Below are positions 8,294 to 18,364 of a DNA stretch of 64,000 nucleotides, one piece after another. A model generated the notes under the pieces. The model had not been told where the DNA came from and did no database searches. It worked only from the letters and a program-made list of their open reading frames with translations. The translations under genes were made by a program, and so were the position numbers. The DNA is taken from positions 1-64,000 of the forward strand of contig NZ_JAIMCB010000018.1 of assembly GCF_025499425.1 (NCBI RefSeq). Direction: 5' to 3'. Position 1 is the stretch's first letter. The number at the start of each line of letters is the position of its first letter. Origin of the DNA: Acidiferrimicrobium sp. IK. GTDB taxonomy: Bacteria > Actinomycetota > Acidimicrobiia > Acidimicrobiales > Palsa-688.

Positions 8294-10795
8294 TTACTCG
8301 CCGGAGCCGGCGCCGGCCAGCTCGACGGGCGGGGGCTCGAGCCCCTCGACGGAGCGGAACACCACCTCGTCGCCCTCCACGTCGACGATGATCGTCTCGC
8401 CGGCGCGGAACTCCTTCCACAGGATCTTCTCCGACAGCGGGTCCTCGACCAGGCGCTGCAGGGCACGGCGCAGCGGCCGGGCCCCGAGGGTCGGGTCGTA
8501 GCCCTTGTCGACCACGTAGAACTTGGCCTCCTGGGTCAGCTCCAAGCCCAGCCCCTGGGTCTCGAGCTGCTCCCTGACCCGCTTGATCATGAGATCGATG
8601 ATCTCGGTGACCTCGGGCTTGGTCAGCTCGTGGAAGACGATGACGTCGTCGATCCGGTTGAGGAACTCGGGCCGGAAGTGGGCCTTGAGCGCCTCATTGA
8701 CCTTGACCTTCATCTTCTCGTAGGTGACCGCCTCGTCGTTTTTGGCGAAGCCCACCGACGCCTTGCGGAGGTCCGCGGTGCCGAGGTTGGAGGTCATGAT
8801 GATGACGGTGTTCTTGAAGTCCACCGAACGCCCCTGGGAGTCGGTCAGGCGACCGTCCTCGAGGATCTGCAGGAGGGTGTTGAACACGTCGGGGTGGGCC
8901 TTTTCGATCTCGTCGAAGAGGACCACCGAGAACGGCTTGCGCCGCACCGCCTCGGTCAGCTGACCGCCCTCTTCGTAACCGACGTACCCGGGAGGAGACC
9001 CGACCAGGCGGCTGACGGTGTGCTTCTCCATGTACTCGGACATGTCGAGCATGATCAGCGAGGACTCGTCGCCGAAGAGGAACTCGGCGAGGGTTTTGGC
9101 CGTCTCGGTCTTCCCGACACCGGAGGGGCCGAGGAAGATGAACGAGCCGCTGGGGCGCTTGGGGTCCTTCAGACCGGCGCGGGTGCGGCGGATGGCCTGG
9201 GACACCGCCTTGATGGCGTTCTCCTGGCCGATCACCCGCTTGTGGAGCTCGTCCTCCATGCGCAGGAGCTTGGCGGTCTCCTCCTCGGTCAGCTTGTAGA
9301 CCGGGATGCCGGTCCAGTTGGCCAGGACCTCGGCGATGACTTCCTCGTCGACGACGTCGAAGAGATCGACGCCCTCGGCCCTCCACTCCTGCTCCTTGGC
9401 GGCCTTGCGCTGAAGGAGCTCCTCTTCCTTCTCGCGGAACTTCTTGGCCTGCTCGAAGTTCTGCTTCTCGATGGAGAGCTCCTTGTCCTTGCGGACCCGG
9501 AGGATCTCGTCCTCGATCGCTTTGTAGTCGGGCGGGGTGGCCATGCGGCGGATCCGCAGGCGGCTGCCGGCCTCGTCGATCAGGTCGATGGCCTTGTCCG
9601 GGAGGTACCGGTCGGCGATGTAACGGTCGGCCAGGTTGGCGGCCGCGACCACCGCCTGGTCGGTGATGGTCACGCCGTGGTGGCTCTCGTAGCGGTCCCG
9701 GAGACCCTTGAGGATCTCGATGGTGTGGGGCAGCGACGGCTCGTCGACCTTGATCGGCTGGAAACGGCGCTCCAGGGCGGCGTCCTTCTCCAGGTGCTTG
9801 CGGTACTCGTCGAGGGTGGTGGCCCCGACGGTCTGCAGCTCGCCGCGGGCGAGCATCGGCTTGAGGATCGAGGCCGCGTCGATGGCACCCTCGGCCGCGC
9901 CCGCACCGACGAGGGTGTGCAGCTCGTCGATGAACAAGATGATGTCCCCGCGGGTGCGGATCTCCTTGAGGACCTTCTTGAGGCGCTCCTCGAAGTCGCC
10001 GCGGTAGCGGGAGCCCGCGACCAGCGCCCCGAGGTCGAGGGTGTAGAGCTGCTTGCCCTTGATGGTCTCGGGCACGTCGCCCGACACGATCTTTTGGGCC
10101 AGGCCCTCGACGATGGCGGTCTTGCCGACCCCAGGCTCGCCGATGAGGACCGGGTTGTTCTTGGTCCGTCGGGAGAGGACCTGCATGACCCGCTCGATCT
10201 CGCGGTCGCGCCCGATGACCGGGTCCAGCTTGCGGTCGCGGGCCAGCTGGGTGAGGTTGCGCCCGAACTGGTCGAGCACCGGGGAGCCGGTCGGGGTCTC
10301 CGGGCTGGTGGCGGTCCCGGCGCCGGGAGCGGCACCTTCCTTGCCACCGCTCGGCGACTGGTAGCCGGAGAGCAGCTGGATGACTTGCTGACGGACTCGG
10401 GACAGGTCGGCTCCGAGGCTGACGAGCACCTGAGCGGCGACGCCCTCCCCCTCGCGGACCAAGCCGAGGAGCATGTGCTCCGTGCCGATGTAGTTGTGCC
10501 CGAGCTGCAGGGCCTCGCGAAGCGACAGCTCGAGGACCTTCTTGGCTCGGGGCGTGAACGGCGGGGAGCCGGTCGTGGAGGACCCGGCTGGGCCGATGGT
10601 CTCCTCGACCTTCTCGCGAACGGCCTCGAGGCTGATCCCGAGAGATTCCAGGGCCTTGGCGGCGACACCCTCACCCTCGTGGATCAGACCCAGGAGGATG
10701 TGTTCGGTGCCTATGAAGTTGTGGTTGAGGAGCCGAGCTTCCTCTTGGGCCAACACCAGCACCCTGCGGGCTCGGTCAGTGAAACGTTCGAACAA
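8294..10795 (-). CDS. clpC: ATP-dependent Clp protease ATPase subunit ClpC
   Basis: Class I HSP100 unfoldase that feeds substrates to ClpP. Seen in 833 residues: an N-terminal double Clp_N domain, AAA module 1 with Walker [10 protein letters not shown], a UVR-containing coiled middle domain, AAA module 2 with Walker [10 protein letters not shown] and the ClpP-binding loop region, and a C-terminal D2-small domain. The sequence is very highly conserved. McsA, McsB and CtsR, which accompany clpC in Firmicutes, are missing. The 275-bp gap to the divergent polyprenyl synthase must hold its promoter; no CIRCE element is seen. Confidence 0.98.
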   Translation of the reverse strand: MFERFTDRARRVLVLAQEEARLLNHNFIGTEHILLGLIHEGEGVAAKALESLGISLEAVREKVEETIGPAGSSTTGSPPFTPRAKKVLELSLREALQLGHNYIGTEHMLLGLVREGEGVAAQVLVSLGADLSRVRQQVIQLLSGYQSPSGGKEGAAPGAGTATSPETPTGSPVLDQFGRNLTQLARDRKLDPVIGRDREIERVMQVLSRRTKNNPVLIGEPGVGKTAIVEGLAQKIVSGDVPETIKGKQLYTLDLGALVAGSRYRGDFEERLKKVLKEIRTRGDIILFIDELHTLVGAGAAEGAIDAASILKPMLARGELQTVGATTLDEYRKHLEKDAALERRFQPIKVDEPSLPHTIEILKGLRDRYESHHGVTITDQAVVAAANLADRYIADRYLPDKAIDLIDEAGSRLRIRRMATPPDYKAIEDEILRVRKDKELSIEKQNFEQAKKFREKEEELLQRKAAKEQEWRAEGVDLFDVVDEEVIAEVLANWTGIPVYKLTEEETAKLLRMEDELHKRVIGQENAIKAVSQAIRRTRAGLKDPKRPSGSFIFLGPSGVGKTETAKTLAEFLFGDESSLIMLDMSEYMEKHTVSRLVGSPPGYVGYEEGGQLTEAVRRKPFSVVLFDEIEKAHPDVFNTLLQILEDGRLTDSQGRSVDFKNTVIIMTSNLGTADLRKASVGFAKNDEAVTYEKMKVKVNEALKAHFRPEFLNRIDDVIVFHELTKPEVTEIIDLMIKRVREQLETQGLGLELTQEAKFYVVDKGYDPTLGARPLRRALQRLVEDPLSEKILWKEFRAGETIIVDVEGDEVVFRSVEGLEPPPVELAGAGSGE

Positions 10796-11070
10796 GTGGA
10801 CCGCCTCCCTGCGCGGCTTGTAGGTCCGTTAGCGGGTGGTGCCCACCTCTGGTCCTCCGTCCCGTAAGTGTACCCACCGCCCCCGGCTTGCGTTCGACGC
10901 CCGGGCTATCGCCGCACTTGGTGTGATCGCGGGGACCGGCGGTGGTGGGTGCAGGGTACGGCGTCGGTGAGCGGACGCGGCGGCGCGCATCGGGGAAAAA
11001 GGGCCCACCCGGGGCGCCTCGGCAGGCGGGTTTCGTCGTTGTCCCCGGGTATGCCGTATCGTCCTCGACG

Positions 11071-12057
11071 GTGAACCTCGTCGCCCAGTTCCGCCTCCCA
11101 GGTCTGGAGGACCGCCTCCGCCTGGTCGAAGGCGCGCTGCGCGACGCGGTGACGACCGAGGACCCGTTCTTGACCGAAGTGGCCGGTCACCTCGTCGCGG
11201 CCGGCGGGAAGCGGCTGCGGCCGGTGCTGGTCCTGGCGTCCGCCGCGGTGTGCGGCGTGGACGCCACGCCCGACGTGCTGCAGGGGGCGGTGTCGGTGGA
11301 GCTGGTCCACCTCGGATCGCTCTACCACGACGACGTCATGGACGAGGCGGAGTCCCGCCGGGGCGTGCCTAGCGTCAACTTCCGTTACGGCAACCTGGTC
11401 GCCATCCTCGCCGGCGACTTTCTCTTGGCCCGGGCGTCGGAGCTGGCGGCGGGTCTGGGCACCGAGGTCGCGGCGCTTCTGGCCCGGACGATCGGGCAGC
11501 TGTGCCAGGGTGAGGTCGCGCAGCTGGAGGCGGCGTTCAACCCGGACCGCAGCGAGGAGGCCTACGAGCGGGCCATCGCCGGCAAGACCGCGTCGCTGCT
11601 CGCGACGTCGTCGCGCATCGGTGCGCTGGCGGCGGGGGGCTCGCCGCCCGCAGTGGAGGCCCTCACCGCGTTCGGGCACGCGTTCGGCATGGCCTTCCAG
11701 ATCTGGGACGACATCCGGGACCTGGTGAGCACCGACGACGTGCTCGGCAAGCCGGCGGGGCATGACATGGTGGAGGGGACCTACACCCTCCCGGTGATCC
11801 GCGCCCTGGTGGCGCCCGGGGTGGGCGATGACTTGAGGTCCCTGCTCGGCGGACCGCTGGACGGCCCGGCCCGGGACAAGGCCCGGGACCTGATCCTTGG
11901 CACCGACGCCGTCAGCCTGTCGGTGAGCGCGGCCCGGCGGTGGGCCGACCGGGCCGACGACGCCCTACGCCCGCTGGCCCGCCACGCCGACGCCGACGCG
12001 GTGGCTCAGCTCGACGGGCTGGGGCATCGCCTCCTCGACGACCTCGACCTGGCCTAG
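11071..12057 (+). CDS. Polyprenyl diphosphate synthase (trans-isoprenyl synthase)
   Basis: Elongates allylic diphosphates with isopentenyl diphosphate, probably for a quinone side chain or a related long prenyl chain. Seen in 328 residues: the GGKRLRP start motif, first aspartate-rich motif DDVMDEAE, second motif QIWDDIRDL, plus GKTASL. Chain length cannot be read with confidence. The GTG at 11071 is chosen because it begins just before the first conserved helix. It is divergent from clpC and tail-to-tail with lysS, with stops overlapping by 4 bases. It would use precursors made with the nearby ispD/ispF. Confidence 0.93.
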   Translation: MNLVAQFRLPGLEDRLRLVEGALRDAVTTEDPFLTEVAGHLVAAGGKRLRPVLVLASAAVCGVDATPDVLQGAVSVELVHLGSLYHDDVMDEAESRRGVPSVNFRYGNLVAILAGDFLLARASELAAGLGTEVAALLARTIGQLCQGEVAQLEAAFNPDRSEEAYERAIAGKTASLLATSSRIGALAAGGSPPAVEALTAFGHAFGMAFQIWDDIRDLVSTDDVLGKPAGHDMVEGTYTLPVIRALVAPGVGDDLRSLLGGPLDGPARDKARDLILGTDAVSLSVSAARRWADRADDALRPLARHADADAVAQLDGLGHRLLDDLDLA

Positions 12058-13511
12058 CCGGCCCGGTCCGCCTCGTCGGGGCCGCCAGCCGGCCCGTCAG
12101 GCGCCTCGGGCGCCTCCGGGCGAAGCGTCGGGAACGCGATGACGTCGCGGATGGCCTCCGCGCCGGTCAGCAGCATGACCAGGCGGTCGATGCCGAGCCC
12201 GAGGCCGCCGGTCGGCGGCAGGCCGTACTCCAGCGCCCGCAGGTAGTCGGCGTCGACGGCCATCGCCTCGTCGTCGCCGGCCGCCCGGGCCCGGGCCTGG
12301 TCCTCGAAGCGGGCCTTCTGCTCGTCGGGGTCGATCAGCTCGGAGAACGCGTTGCACAGCTCCCGGCCGGCGACGATCCCCTCGAAGCGCTCGACCATCC
12401 CCGGCTGGTCGCGGTGGTCCCGGGCGAGGGGGGAAACCTCCTTGGGGTAGTCGGTGACGAACACCGGGCCCCACAGGGCGGCTTCGGTGGTCTTCTCGTA
12501 GATCTCGAGGAGCAGCTTCCCCGGACCCCACGCGCCGCTCACGGGGATGCCGTAGCCGCCGGCCGCGGCTCGCAGCTCGTCGATGGGGGTCTCGATGGTG
12601 TAGCGCCGGCCGGTCTGCTCCTCGACCAGGTCGCTCAGCGACGCCCGCCGCCACGGGGTCGACAGGTCCAGCTCCCGGCCGGCGTACACGAGCGAGGTGG
12701 TGCCGAGCATGACCGTGGCCAGGTGGGCGACGAGCGACTCGATGAGCTCCATCATGTCGCCGTAGTCGGCGTAGGCCTGGTACAGCTCGAGCATCGTGAA
12801 CTCGGGGTTGTGGCGGGGGGAGAGACCCTCGTTGCGGAAGACCCGTCCGATCTCGAACACCCGCTCGAAGCCGCCGACGACCAGCCGTTTGAGGTACAGC
12901 TCGGGGGCGATTCGCAGGTACAAGTCGACGTCGAGGGCGTTGTGGTGGGTGGTGAACGGCCGGGCCGCGGCACCACCGGGGATGGGATGGAAGATCGGGG
13001 TCTCGACCTCGACGAAGTCGCGGTCCTCGAGCCAGCGCCGGGTCGCGGAGATGATCCGGCTGCGGGCAAGGAGGGTGTCGCGGGATCCCTCGTTGGCCCA
13101 CAGGTCGGCGTAGCGCTGGCGGTAGCGCAAGTCGACGTCGGTGATCCCCCGGAACTTGTCACCGAAGCTGCGCCGGGCCTCGGCGAGGCGCACCCAGGAG
13201 GTCACCTTCACCGACAGCTCGCCGGTCCTGGTGCGCACCACCTCCCCCTCCGCCCCGATCCAGTCGCCCAGGTTGAGGTGGGAAAAGGAGTCGTAGTCCG
13301 CGGTCCACTTGACGCCGGCGAAGAGCTGGATGGCCCCGGAGGAGTCCCGCAGCGTCCCGAAGGTCAACCGGCCCTGGTCCCGGCGCAGCATCAGCCGCCC
13401 GGCGACGCGCACGGTCACGCCGGTCTCCTCGCCGATCCCGAGGTCCGCGTAGTCAGCGGCCAGGCCGGCGGCGGTCGCGTTGCGGTCGAAACGGTACGGA
13501 ACGTCGGTCAT
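12054..13511 (-). CDS. lysS: Lysyl-tRNA synthetase, class II
   Basis: Charges tRNA-Lys. Seen in about 485 residues: an N-terminal OB-fold anticodon-binding domain (VAGRLMLRRDQGRLTFGTLRD), then the class II core with motif 1 (FVEVETPIFHPIPGGAAARPF), motif 2 (FRNEGLSPRHNPEFTMLE) and motif 3 (GLGLGIDRLVMLL). Start ATG at 13511; the longer frame is a shadow of coaX. It is the last gene of a packed run nadB-nadC-coaX-lysS, 8 bp after coaX. The C-terminal tail is Pro/Ala/Gly-rich. Confidence 0.97.
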   Translation of the reverse strand: MTDVPYRFDRNATAAGLAADYADLGIGEETGVTVRVAGRLMLRRDQGRLTFGTLRDSSGAIQLFAGVKWTADYDSFSHLNLGDWIGAEGEVVRTRTGELSVKVTSWVRLAEARRSFGDKFRGITDVDLRYRQRYADLWANEGSRDTLLARSRIISATRRWLEDRDFVEVETPIFHPIPGGAAARPFTTHHNALDVDLYLRIAPELYLKRLVVGGFERVFEIGRVFRNEGLSPRHNPEFTMLELYQAYADYGDMMELIESLVAHLATVMLGTTSLVYAGRELDLSTPWRRASLSDLVEEQTGRRYTIETPIDELRAAAGGYGIPVSGAWGPGKLLLEIYEKTTEAALWGPVFVTDYPKEVSPLARDHRDQPGMVERFEGIVAGRELCNAFSELIDPDEQKARFEDQARARAAGDDEAMAVDADYLRALEYGLPPTGGLGLGIDRLVMLLTGAEAIRDVIAFPTLRPEAPEAPDGPAGGPDEADRAG

Positions 13512-13519
13512 GGTGCCTT

Positions 13520-14311
13520 TCAACGCTCGTTGCGGCCGTAGATGATCCGCAGTCCGTAGAGGGTGAGCCACGGCTCGTGGTGCTCGATGGCCTCCGACAC
13601 CGGGCCGATGAGACCGGCCAGGCCGCCGGTGCCCACGACGGTACAGGGGCCCAGCTCTGCCTCGAGGCGCCGGCACAGCCCGTCGACTTGCGCCGCGAAG
13701 CCGTAGATGGCGCCGGACTGGACCGATTCGACGGTGTTTTTGGCCAGGACCGAGCGGGGTTCGACCAGCTCCACCCGGGGCAGCAGCGCGGCCCGGGCGA
13801 AGAGCGCCTCGAGGGAGATCTCGATGCCGGGCAGGATGACCCCTCCCAGGTACTCGCCCTTCTCGGAGACCACCTCGAAGGTGGTGGCCGTCCCGAAGTC
13901 CACCACGATGGTCGGGCCGCCGTAGAGGTCGTAGGCGGCGACCGCGTCCGCGATCCGGTCGGCGCCGACCTCCCGAGGGTTGTCGTAGAGGATCGGCATG
14001 CCGGTTTTGATGCCCGGCTCGACGATGACCGTGTTGACCTTGAACCAGCGGTCGGTCATCTCCCGCAGCGCGGTGCGCAGCCGGGGCACCACCGACGCCA
14101 CCGCCACACCGGTGATCGCCTCCCCGGGGTCGAGGTCGCGCAGCTCGAAGAGGTGGTGCATCTGCAACGCCAGCTCGTCGGCGGTGCGGTTGGCGACCGT
14201 CGAGACCCGCCAGTGGTGCAGCAGCTGATGGCTGCTGCCGCCGGGCCCGTCGCCGGGGGCGAAGAGCCCGACGACGGTCTGGGTGTTGCCGACGTCGATG
14301 GCGACGAGCAT
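13520..14311 (-). CDS. coaX: Type III pantothenate kinase
   Basis: Phosphorylates pantothenate, the first step of coenzyme A synthesis. Seen in 263 residues: the phosphate-binding start MLVAIDVGNTQTVVGLF, the catalytic region GADRIADAVAAYD and the ASKHA motif VVDFGTATTFEVV, followed by GVILPGIEIS and GTGGLAGLI. It lies 4-8 bp from nadC and lysS, and panC, which makes its substrate, is a few genes upstream. Confidence 0.96.
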   Translation of the reverse strand: MLVAIDVGNTQTVVGLFAPGDGPGGSSHQLLHHWRVSTVANRTADELALQMHHLFELRDLDPGEAITGVAVASVVPRLRTALREMTDRWFKVNTVIVEPGIKTGMPILYDNPREVGADRIADAVAAYDLYGGPTIVVDFGTATTFEVVSEKGEYLGGVILPGIEISLEALFARAALLPRVELVEPRSVLAKNTVESVQSGAIYGFAAQVDGLCRRLEAELGPCTVVGTGGLAGLIGPVSEAIEHHEPWLTLYGLRIIYGRNER

Positions 14312-14315
14312 CGTG

Positions 14316-15161
14316 TTAACGCTCCTGCAGGAGGTCGAGGCCGATGTCGAGGACCGGCGCGGAATGGGTGAGGGCCCCGACGGCGATGAGGTCGGCGCCG
14401 GCGGCCGCGTAGGCGGCGACGGTGTCGAGGGTTACCCGGCCGGAGACCTCGACGGGGATCGTCCCCCCGACGGCGGCGACCGCCTCGGCGACCTGCGCGG
14501 GAGTCATGTTGTCGACCAGGACCATGTCGGCGCCCGCCGCGCACGCGGCGCGGACCTGCTCGATGGTGTCGCACTCGACCTCCACCGACTGGCCGGGCCA
14601 GCGGGCCCGGGCGGCGGCCACCAAGCCGGCGATCGGCAGCCCGGCGAGGTGGTTGTCCTTCACCAGGATCCCGTCGGAGAGCGACCCTCGGTGGTTGACG
14701 CCGCCGCCGGCGCGCACCGCGGCCTTCTCCAGTGCACGCAGCCCAGGCGTCGTCTTGCGGGTGTCGCGGATCTTGGTGGCCGGCCCGGCCGCGTCGGCGT
14801 AGCGCCGGGTCAGGGTGGCCACCCCGGAGAGATGGCCGAGGAGGTTGAGGGCGGTGCGCTCCGCGGTGAGGACCGAAGCCAGCGGCCCCTCCACCGAGGC
14901 CACCGCCTGGCCGGCGGTGAGGCGGTCGCCGTCGACAGCCGACCAGGAAACGTCGATGGCGGGGTCCACCGCGGCGAAGGCGTGGGCCGCCGACAACCGC
15001 CCGGCCAGCACACCGTCGGCGCGTGAGGTAACCACCGCGGTGACCGTCGCGTCGTCGGGCACCAAGGTGGCGGTCAGGTCGCCGAGGACCCCGAGGTCCT
15101 CGGCGAGGGCCCGGGCGACGACCTCTCGCACCGCGCTCACCGGCGGGTCGATCCAGCTCAT
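14316..15161 (-). CDS. nadC: Nicotinate-nucleotide pyrophosphorylase (carboxylating)
   Basis: Converts quinolinate and PRPP to nicotinate mononucleotide in de novo NAD synthesis. Seen in 281 residues: the N-terminal domain (ALAEDLGVLGDLTATL), RTALNLLGHLSGVATLTRRY, the active-site region RDTRKTTPGLRALEK and VRAGGGVNHR, and barrel motifs VEVECD and VEVSGRV. It follows nadB by 13 bp. NadA, which would complete quinolinate synthesis, is not in the window. Confidence 0.96.
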   Translation of the reverse strand: MSWIDPPVSAVREVVARALAEDLGVLGDLTATLVPDDATVTAVVTSRADGVLAGRLSAAHAFAAVDPAIDVSWSAVDGDRLTAGQAVASVEGPLASVLTAERTALNLLGHLSGVATLTRRYADAAGPATKIRDTRKTTPGLRALEKAAVRAGGGVNHRGSLSDGILVKDNHLAGLPIAGLVAAARARWPGQSVEVECDTIEQVRAACAAGADMVLVDNMTPAQVAEAVAAVGGTIPVEVSGRVTLDTVAAYAAAGADLIAVGALTHSAPVLDIGLDLLQER

Positions 15162-15174
15162 GTGCAGCTCCCGT

Positions 15175-16797
15175 TCAATGGGTGTACCGGACCCGCTGCG
15201 CGTCGAGCGGCTCGGGGAAGTCGGAGCGGCTGTGGGCGCCTCGGCTCTCCCGGCGGGCCAACGCGGCGTCGACCAGGCAGGCGGCGACGGTGACCAGGTT
15301 GCCCAGCTCGGCCTGCGCGGCGGTGGGCACCGCCGGGTCAGGCGGGACCGGCGCGCCGGGCCCGGAGAGCGACGAGAGCTCCGAGGCGACCTCGGAGAGG
15401 GACGCCTCGGAGCGAACGACGCCGGCGCCGACGGTCATGCTGCGCTGCAGGTGCTCGCGGGCCTTGGCCGGGTCCGGGCCCCCGAGCGGGCGGAGCGCGC
15501 CGGGCGTCGCGGTGTTCACCAGCGGGACCGCCGGCAGGTGATCGGGGTGGGCGCCGGGCTCGAGGATCGACGCCATCACGCCGGTCGGCGACGGCCCCAT
15601 TTTCCCCGCCCTGAGCGCATCCACGACGCGAGCGGCGAACACCATGCCTTCGAGCAGCGAGTTGGAGGCCAGCCGGTTGGCGCCGTGCACGCCGGTGCAG
15701 GCCGCTTCCCCCGCCGCCCACAGGCCCGGCAGCGTCGACGCCCCGTCGAGGTCGGTGACGATCCCGCCGGAGAGGTAGTGGGCGGCGGGAGCCACCGGCA
15801 GCCAGTCCTTCGCCGGGTCGATCCCCAAGCGGCGCAGCGGCGGCATCAGCGTCGGGAAGTGACGGGCGAAGTCGTCGATGCCGGTGGCGTCCAGCCAGGC
15901 GTGCTCGCCGCCCTCCTCCAGCATCCGGCGGGTGATGGCCCGGCTGACGACGTCGCGAGGGGCCAGTTCGTCCACGAAACGGTGGCCCGACGCGTCGCGG
16001 AGGAGCGCCCCCTCGCCGCGGAGGGCCTCCGAGAGCAGCGCCCGGGGGACGCTGCTGTCGTGGAGGGCGGTCGGGTGGAACTGCATGAACTCGACGTCGG
16101 CCACCGTCACCCCGGCCCGGCGGGCCATGGCCGGCCCGTCGCCGGTCGACTGCGGCGGGTTGGTCGTCACCGAGAACATCTGGCCGGCGCCGCCGGTCGC
16201 CAAGAGGGTGTTCGCGGCGCGCAGAGCCACGGGCCGGCCGGCCGGGTCGAGGGCCACGACGCCCCGGCAGGCACCCCGCTCGACGAGCAGGTCGAGCGCG
16301 TACCACCCCTCGTGCAGCTCGGAGGCCAGCGCCCGGGTGGCCGCGACCAGGGTGCGTTCGATCTCGGCGCCGGTGGCCGCGCCGCCGGCGTGGACCACCC
16401 GCGCCGCAGAGTGGCCGCCCTCCCGGGCCAGGGCCAGCGCCCCGTCGGGATCCCGGTCGAAGGTGGCGCCCTGGCGGACCAGGTCCCGGACGGCGTCGGG
16501 GCCGTCGGTGACGAGGAGGCGGGTGGCGGCCACGTCGCAAAGCCCCGCGCCGGCGGCGAGCGTGTCGGCGATGTGCAGGTCGATGCTGTCCTCCGGGCGG
16601 GCCGCGCCGGCGAGGACCGCGGCGACGCCACCTTGCGCCCACTGGGTGGCCGAGACCGACAGTTCGGCTTTGGACACCACCCCGACGCGGATCCCCGGCT
16701 CGAGGGTCATGGCCCGCACCGCGGCCGACAGGCCGGCGACGCCGCTGCCGACGATAAGCAGGTCCATGTCCGGGCCGCCCGGCCGTGACCCGGTCAC
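15175..16797 (-). CDS. nadB: L-aspartate oxidase
   Basis: FAD enzyme that oxidises L-aspartate to iminoaspartate, the first step of de novo NAD synthesis. Seen in about 540 residues: the FAD-binding start LLIVGSGVAGLSAAVRAM, TQWAQGGVAAVL, the capping-domain residues in VEFMQFHPTAL, LRGEGALLRD and GLWAAGEAACTGVHGANRLASNSLLEG. The GTG at 16797 overlaps the panC stop (GTGA) and has GGGAG upstream; an ATG at 16767 is the alternative. Finding nadB-nadC between panC and coaX, where mycobacteria have panD, is unusual. Confidence 0.95.
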   Translation of the reverse strand: MTGSRPGGPDMDLLIVGSGVAGLSAAVRAMTLEPGIRVGVVSKAELSVSATQWAQGGVAAVLAGAARPEDSIDLHIADTLAAGAGLCDVAATRLLVTDGPDAVRDLVRQGATFDRDPDGALALAREGGHSAARVVHAGGAATGAEIERTLVAATRALASELHEGWYALDLLVERGACRGVVALDPAGRPVALRAANTLLATGGAGQMFSVTTNPPQSTGDGPAMARRAGVTVADVEFMQFHPTALHDSSVPRALLSEALRGEGALLRDASGHRFVDELAPRDVVSRAITRRMLEEGGEHAWLDATGIDDFARHFPTLMPPLRRLGIDPAKDWLPVAPAAHYLSGGIVTDLDGASTLPGLWAAGEAACTGVHGANRLASNSLLEGMVFAARVVDALRAGKMGPSPTGVMASILEPGAHPDHLPAVPLVNTATPGALRPLGGPDPAKAREHLQRSMTVGAGVVRSEASLSEVASELSSLSGPGAPVPPDPAVPTAAQAELGNLVTVAACLVDAALARRESRGAHSRSDFPEPLDAQRVRYTH

Positions 16798-17657
16798 TCG
16801 GCGCTCCCGGGCAGGCTGGCCGGGAGGTTGTCGATGAGACGGGCCCGGCCCAGGCGGGCCGCGACGAGCAGGCGGACCGGGGTTTCGATGCGCCCCGGCA
16901 CGTCGAAGGTGGCGGGGTCCACCACCGCCGCGTAGTCCAGCTCGAAGCGCGGTTCGCGGCCCAGCGCCTCCTCGATCCGGTCGACGACCGCAGCCGGGTC
17001 GGTCTCGCCGTCGTCCTCGACGGCCCGCTTGCCGGCGAGCAGCGACCAGTAGAGGGCCGGGGCCACCGCCAGCTCGTCGGGGGTCAGGTACGCGTTGCGG
17101 CTGGAGAGGGCCAGCCCTTCGGTGGTCCGCACGATCGGGCAGCCGATGACGAACACGGGCAGCGACAGGTCGTCGACGAGGCGGCGGATGACGGCCAGCT
17201 GCTGGAAGTCCTTCTCCCCGAAGTACGCCCAGCACCGCCCGGCCAGCGCCAGCAGCTTGGCCACGATGGTCGCCACCCCGTCGAAGTGGCCGGGGCGGGA
17301 CGCGCCGTCGAGGACCTCGGAGATGCCCCCGACGTGGATGGTGGTGCGAGGCTCCTCGGGCCACATCTCCCTGACCGACGGGGCGAACATGACGTCCGCG
17401 CCGACCGACTCGGCTGCGCGGGCGTCACCCTCCAGGTCCCGCGGGTAGGCGGCGAGGTCCTCCCCTGCGCCGAACTGCAGCGGGTTGACGTAGTTGGTCA
17501 CCGCCACCACCCCGCAGTCGGCCCGGGCCCGCCGGATGAGCGACAGATGCCCGGCGTGGAGGGCGCCCATGGTCGGCACCAGGCCGACCTGGTGACCGTC
17601 GCGGCGGGCCGCGTCCATTGCGTCGCGCCAGGCGACGGGGTCGGTGATCAGCTCCAC
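16794..17657 (-). CDS. panC: Pantoate--beta-alanine ligase (pantothenate synthetase)
   Basis: Joins pantoate and beta-alanine using ATP to give pantothenate. Seen in 287 residues: VGLVPTMGALHAGHLSLIRRA with the HIGH-like signature, the pantoate-binding NPLQFGAGEDLAAYPRD, FGEKDFQQL and a KMSKS-like SSRNAYL. The GTG at 17657 is chosen because the family begins there; the longer upstream frame is arginine- and proline-rich noise. It couples to nadB by a GTGA overlap. No panD or panB is present here. Confidence 0.95.
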   Translation of the reverse strand: MELITDPVAWRDAMDAARRDGHQVGLVPTMGALHAGHLSLIRRARADCGVVAVTNYVNPLQFGAGEDLAAYPRDLEGDARAAESVGADVMFAPSVREMWPEEPRTTIHVGGISEVLDGASRPGHFDGVATIVAKLLALAGRCWAYFGEKDFQQLAVIRRLVDDLSLPVFVIGCPIVRTTEGLALSSRNAYLTPDELAVAPALYWSLLAGKRAVEDDGETDPAAVVDRIEEALGREPRFELDYAAVVDPATFDVPGRIETPVRLLVAARLGRARLIDNLPASLPGSAE

Positions 17658-17808
17658 GCGGTCGGTCCTGTGGGCATGGGTCGTGGAGCGGGCACTCGGA
17701 TCCTCACAGACGTTCCGGCCCCTGTCGGGGGTGCCGTTCGCTGGGTGGTGGGCCCCGCTGCGGGCGGCCGGGCCTCCCGGTCGCACCGCGGCTCGGCCGT
17801 TCGGTGCC

Positions 17809-18303
17809 TCACACGCTACCGGCCGCCACCACGCCGAGGGCAAGCTCGGGGGTGAGGCGGTCGCCGACCAGCCGGCGGTCGAGGTCGGCGAGGGGGACCA
17901 GCACGAAGCCGCGTTGCCACATCCTCGGATGGGGCACGGTCAGCGTCGGGGTGTCCACGACACGCTCCCCGTCCTCGCCGACGAGGAGGACGTCGACGTC
18001 GAGGGTGCGCGGCCCCCACCGCTCGAGGCGCACCCGGTGGGCGGCCGCCTCGGCCGCTTGGGCCACGTCTAGGAGTTGCATCGGCGACAAAGCGGTGCGG
18101 ACCTCCACCACGCAGTTGAGGAACGGACCCTGCCCGTCGGGGCCGCCGACGGGGGCGGTCTCATACACCGGCGACACGGCGACGACATCGGGGATGAGCG
18201 ACACCCCCAGGGTCAGGTTGCCCCGGCGGTCCCCCAGGTTGGACCCGAGGGCCAAAAACGCCCGCCCCGCCGGCGCGGTGGCGGCGTCGGCGTCGGCGGT
18301 CAC
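17809..18303 (-). CDS. folK: 2-amino-4-hydroxy-6-hydroxymethyldihydropteridine pyrophosphokinase
   Basis: Transfers pyrophosphate from ATP to the pterin just before dihydropteroate synthase. Seen in 164 residues: the start FLALGSNLGDRRGNL, SPVYETAPVGG, FLNCVVEV and the metal/pterin motif RWGPRTLDVDVLL followed by VPHPRMWQRGFVLVPL. GTG start. It follows folB by about 60 bp and completes a folE-folP-folB-folK folate operon. Confidence 0.96.
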   Translation of the reverse strand: MTADADAATAPAGRAFLALGSNLGDRRGNLTLGVSLIPDVVAVSPVYETAPVGGPDGQGPFLNCVVEVRTALSPMQLLDVAQAAEAAAHRVRLERWGPRTLDVDVLLVGEDGERVVDTPTLTVPHPRMWQRGFVLVPLADLDRRLVGDRLTPELALGVVAAGSV

Positions 18304-18364
18304 GCGGCGCCGCCAGCAGCCGAGACCGCCGCAGCGCCGCCCGGCCCGGTCCTCTGGCCGCGGT

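Noticed and set aside
7496-10867. 1123-residue open frame on the plus strand
   Set aside because: It lies antisense to clpC and is a Val/Asp/Leu-rich shadow of a highly conserved gene.
10796-11070. CIRCE or CtsR operator ahead of clpC
   Set aside because: No matching inverted or tandem repeat was found in the spacer.
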